In this document: piece by piece, positions 61,331 to 64,000 of the stretch
Layout of the letters: each line of letters opens with the position of its first letter
Position numbering within the stretch: the stretch's first letter is position 1
Origin: Pseudomonas folii
Lineage (GTDB): Bacteria > Pseudomonadota > Gammaproteobacteria > Pseudomonadales > Pseudomonadaceae
Direction: 5' to 3'
Length of the DNA stretch: 64,000 bases
NCBI RefSeq assembly: GCF_014357575.1
Contig: NZ_JACONW010000002.1
Location: 1 to 64,000, forward strand
The notes under the pieces: generated by a model
Told to the model about the DNA's origin: nothing
Databases searched by the model: none
Seen by the model: only the letters and a program-made list of their open reading frames with translations
Position numbers and translations under genes: made by a program

Positions 61331-61921
61331 ATGATGGAAGCAACCGTAATTGAGTATCAGCCGCTCACAACCGTTGTACTTTACGGTCAACTGAGGCAGT
61401 TCGGCAGATCTTTCAGGCTGTCCGTCAGGAGTCCTGCAGAGGCGATAAAAGCCTTGTGCGTTCAAATTCCCGGCTTTGAACGTTTCATTTCGAACGCCAA
61501 AGCGCGGGGTATTGAGTTTGCTGTTTTTCGCGGCAAGAAAAACATCGGGGCGGACGAGTTGGGATACGGCGGGCAAGGAGACATACGGATAGCTCCAGTC
61601 ATAACGGGGAGCAAGCGTGGCGGCGTCCTTCAGGCCATCGTTGGTGTTGTGTTGTTGGCTATCTCCTACGTTTTCCCAATGACAGCCCCGTACCTCGCAC
61701 CTGCGGGTATCGGACTGCTCGCAGGCGGCGTTATTCAAATGCTCAGCCCGCAAGCCGGAGGTCTGAAGACCAGCGCTGCGCCAGAGAACACGCCCGGCTA
61801 CGCGTTCGGCAGCGCGAAAAACACGACCGCGTCAGGCAATCCTGTCCCGCTGTGTATTGGTGAGCGGCGCTGGGGTGGCGCAATCATCAGCGCTGCAATC
61901 TACGCCGAAGACCAGATGTAA
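61331..61921 (+). CDS. Tail assembly protein I-like
   Basis: A 196-aa protein. VVLYGQLRQFGRSFRLSVRSPAEAIKALCVQIPGF and two hydrophobic helices (GVVLLAISYVFP, APAGIGLLAGGVIQML) match lambda gpI-type proteins. Preceded and followed by near-identical hairpin-RBS cassettes. Confidence 0.88.
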   Translation: MMEATVIEYQPLTTVVLYGQLRQFGRSFRLSVRSPAEAIKALCVQIPGFERFISNAKARGIEFAVFRGKKNIGADELGYGGQGDIRIAPVITGSKRGGVLQAIVGVVLLAISYVFPMTAPYLAPAGIGLLAGGVIQMLSPQAGGLKTSAAPENTPGYAFGSAKNTTASGNPVPLCIGERRWGGAIISAAIYAEDQM

Positions 61922-61943
61922 CCCGAAAACTGAAACACCGCAG

Positions 61944-61964
61944 CCGCCCATGAGGCGGTTTTTT
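61944..61964 (+). terminator. Hairpin-RBS cassette before gene J
   Basis: CCGCC (61944-61948) pairs with GGCGG (61954-61958) then TTTTTT, followed by TGGAGAAA. It repeats the element at 61295-61326. Confidence 0.7.
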
Positions 61965-61981
61965 ATTGCCTGGAGAAACGC

Positions 61982-64000
61982 ATGGGCGCAGCAGAAAAGA
62001 TCGATATCTACGGCGCAAAAGGCGGCGAGGACAAACCAAAAACGCCGTCCGAGGCTCCAGACAGCTTGCGCTCTGTAGCCATCGCCAAAATGCTTATTGC
62101 TGTTGGGGAGGGAGAGTTCGAAGGTATTCCCACCGCTCGTGACATCTATCTCGACAACACGCCCCTGCAAGACCCTCAAGGCAATATGAACTTCCCGAAT
62201 GTGAATTGGGAATGGCGCAGCGGCGCTGTAGACCAGACCTACATACAGGGCATCCCATCGGTTGAAAACGAGACAACTATCGGGACTGAGTTGCGCAGCG
62301 GCATACCATGGGTTCGTTCAATCACAAACACCCAGCTTTCCGCTGTACGTGTGCGCTTTGCCTGGCCAGCGCTTCAGGCTGTTGATGCGAACGGCAACAT
62401 CAAAGGCTACCGCATTGAATACAGAATTGAGCTGGCAACCGATGGCGGCGCTTATCAGCAAGTCATGAGCGAAGCCGTTGACGGCAAGACCACCAGCACC
62501 TATGAGCGCACCAGGCGTATTGACCTGCCCAAGGCGACCTCCGGCTGGCTGATGCGAATTACTCGGCTAACCGTCAACCAGAACAACAATAAAATCTCCG
62601 ACACCATGCAGATCGCGGGCTTCACCGAGGTCATCGACGCGAAGATCCGCTACCCAAATACCGCGTTGCTCTACATCGAGTTTTCCGCTGAGCAGTTTCG
62701 CAGCATTCCTGCCGTCACCGTGGGGTGCAAGTCCCGAAAGTGGCCCGTGCCAAGCAACTACAACCCAGACACCCGGACCTATACAGGAATCTGGGATGGC
62801 ACCTTCAAGGAGGCGTACACGAACAACCCTTCTTGGGTGACGCGTGGGATCACCATTAATGATCGCTTCGGCCTTGGTCGCCGTATCAAGTCGTGGATGG
62901 TCGATAAATGGGAGCTGTACCGAATTTCTCAGTACTGCGACCAACTGGTGCCAGACGGCAAGGGCGGCATGGAGCCGCGGTTCATCTGCGACTTGAACCT
63001 GCAGAGCAAGGCTGACGCATGGTCGTTGCTCCGCGACATCTCGTCAATCTATCGGGGTATGACCTACTGGGCTCAAGGTCAGGTCTTCACCGTGTCAGAC
63101 ATGCCTCGCGCTACCGATTTCGACTTTGCCTATACCAGGGCGAACGTCATCGACGGCAAGTTCACCTATTCCAGCGCATCGGAGCGTACTCGCTACACTC
63201 GGGCGCTGATCAGCTACGACAATCCACTGAATAACTACGACACCGATGTAACGGCTGTCACTGACCCAAAGCTACAGCGTCGATATGGCGATAATCCGCT
63301 GGAAGTCAGCGCTATTGGCTGCACTCGTGAGTCGGAAGCGCAGCGCCGCGGTAAGTGGGCGCTGCTGACCAACTCAAAAGATCGTGCGGTCGTCTTCAGG
63401 GTTGGCCTCGATGGCCGGATTCCGCTGCCTGGCTACGTGATCCCGATTGCAGATGAACTGCTCGCCGGGCGGGCCGTTGGCGGCCGCATCTCAGCCGTAA
63501 ACGGTCGGGTAATTACCCTTGATCGTGACACCCAGGCCAAAACCGGCGACCGCCTGATCCTCAACTTGCCTGACGGTAAATGTGAGGGTCGTACCGTTCA
63601 GCTCGTGAGCGGTCGTCAGGTCACTGTCACCACGGCCTATTCGGTTCAGCCTGAGCGTGAACTGGTTTGGGCGCTGGATGCCGATGACCTGGCTATCCCG
63701 CTATACCGAGTCGTCAGCGTGGCCCGGCCGGAAGCAGGCGTGTTCGAAATCTCGGCCGTTCAATACGACCCGAGCAAGTTCGCGCACATCGACACCGGCG
63801 CACGCCTTGAAGAACGTCCGATCAGCGTCATTCCGATCACGGTCGTTCCGGCACCGGCCAGCGTAACGCTGGCGGCGACCTCTTCGATTGTGCAGGGGCT
63901 TTCAGTAGCCACCATGACAATCAGTTGGCCTGCCGTAAACGGCGCAGTCAGCTACGACGTGGAATGGCGCAAAGACAGCGGCAACTGGATCAAGCTTCCT
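61982..64000 (+). CDS. Tail tip attachment protein J-like (partial, 3' end beyond window)
   Basis: 673 codons are open to the window edge. MGAAEKIDIYGAKGGEDKPKTPSEAPDSLRS onwards has gpJ-type blocks: YRGMTYWAQGQVFTVSDMP, LPDGKCEGRTV, and a fibronectin-III-like segment starting near the end (ATMTISWPAVNGAVSYDVEWR). It decides host adsorption. Confidence 0.92.
   Translation, partial: MGAAEKIDIYGAKGGEDKPKTPSEAPDSLRSVAIAKMLIAVGEGEFEGIPTARDIYLDNTPLQDPQGNMNFPNVNWEWRSGAVDQTYIQGIPSVENETTIGTELRSGIPWVRSITNTQLSAVRVRFAWPALQAVDANGNIKGYRIEYRIELATDGGAYQQVMSEAVDGKTTSTYERTRRIDLPKATSGWLMRITRLTVNQNNNKISDTMQIAGFTEVIDAKIRYPNTALLYIEFSAEQFRSIPAVTVGCKSRKWPVPSNYNPDTRTYTGIWDGTFKEAYTNNPSWVTRGITINDRFGLGRRIKSWMVDKWELYRISQYCDQLVPDGKGGMEPRFICDLNLQSKADAWSLLRDISSIYRGMTYWAQGQVFTVSDMPRATDFDFAYTRANVIDGKFTYSSASERTRYTRALISYDNPLNNYDTDVTAVTDPKLQRRYGDNPLEVSAIGCTRESEAQRRGKWALLTNSKDRAVVFRVGLDGRIPLPGYVIPIADELLAGRAVGGRISAVNGRVITLDRDTQAKTGDRLILNLPDGKCEGRTVQLVSGRQVTVTTAYSVQPERELVWALDADDLAIPLYRVVSVARPEAGVFEISAVQYDPSKFAHIDTGARLEERPISVIPITVVPAPASVTLAATSSIVQGLSVATMTISWPAVNGAVSYDVEWRKDSGNWIKLP

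Overview
The window is a Pseudomonas chromosome segment, most consistent with the P. syringae group. The ThrRS-IF3-L35-L20-PheST-IHFalpha order, the ribose operon and the DpkA-type reductase support this. It carries most of a lambda-like (siphovirus-type) prophage integrated at a tRNA-Pro(GGG) gene. All assignments come from reading the sequence and from remembered family features; no database search was run.

Host part A (1-6500). An iron-type FecR regulator with no adjacent sigma gene is followed by a GNAT acetyltransferase, the ketimine reductase dpkA, and a small ORF behind an excellent LexA box. Next comes a ParD-like gene, with a palindromic operator-like site at its promoter, overlapping a complete second methionine aminopeptidase. 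Two small minus-strand genes follow, then a DUF1654-endA (periplasmic endonuclease I) pair behind a second LexA box.

Host part B (6600-16000). An unrecognised coiled-coil protein precedes an intact ribose regulon: rbsBAC (ABC importer), rbsR (LacI-type repressor), rbsK, rbsD and an exported nucleoside hydrolase. The exported hydrolase suggests a route from extracellular nucleoside to ribose, import, pyranase, kinase and ribose 5-phosphate. A perfect 14-bp palindrome just downstream of a good sigma70 promoter is the likely RbsR operator. Small envelope genes (an I78 inhibitor-type lipoprotein and an exported small protein) and a cold-shock protein follow.

Host part C (16000-23800). This is the translation cluster thrS-infC-rpmI-rplT-pheS-pheT-ihfA plus a MerR-type gene and tRNA-Pro. 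The thrS leader holds a hairpin with a 7-nt loop that reads like a tRNA-Thr(GGU) anticodon loop, immediately before the Shine-Dalgarno. infC appears to use an ATT start.

Prophage (about 23780 to beyond 64000). The leftward early operon runs from about 34320 down to the integrase at 23862 and contains many small overlapping genes, three HNH proteins, and a recombination set (Sak4-like ATPase, ExoX-like exonuclease, SSB). One early gene is split by a G8 tract. An immunity region (CI-like S24 repressor, YdaS/Cro-like protein) is flanked by five 17-bp operator-like sites. The rightward early operon has an O-like initiator with a probable internal origin, DnaB, NinX, NinB and NinG, and an HNH-AP2 endonuclease. 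A candidate late promoter and terminator precede two holin-like genes. The late operon then runs TerS, TerL, portal, MuF, scaffold, capsid, connectors, tail tube, a G/GT pair with a GGGAAAC slippery site, tape measure and the M, L, K, I and J tail-tip proteins. J runs off the end. Cargo genes sit inside the late region: an antisense 66-aa gene, an antisense retropepsin-like aspartic protease beside a small unknown gene, and a lipoprotein. No endolysin or spanin, and no attR, lies in the window.
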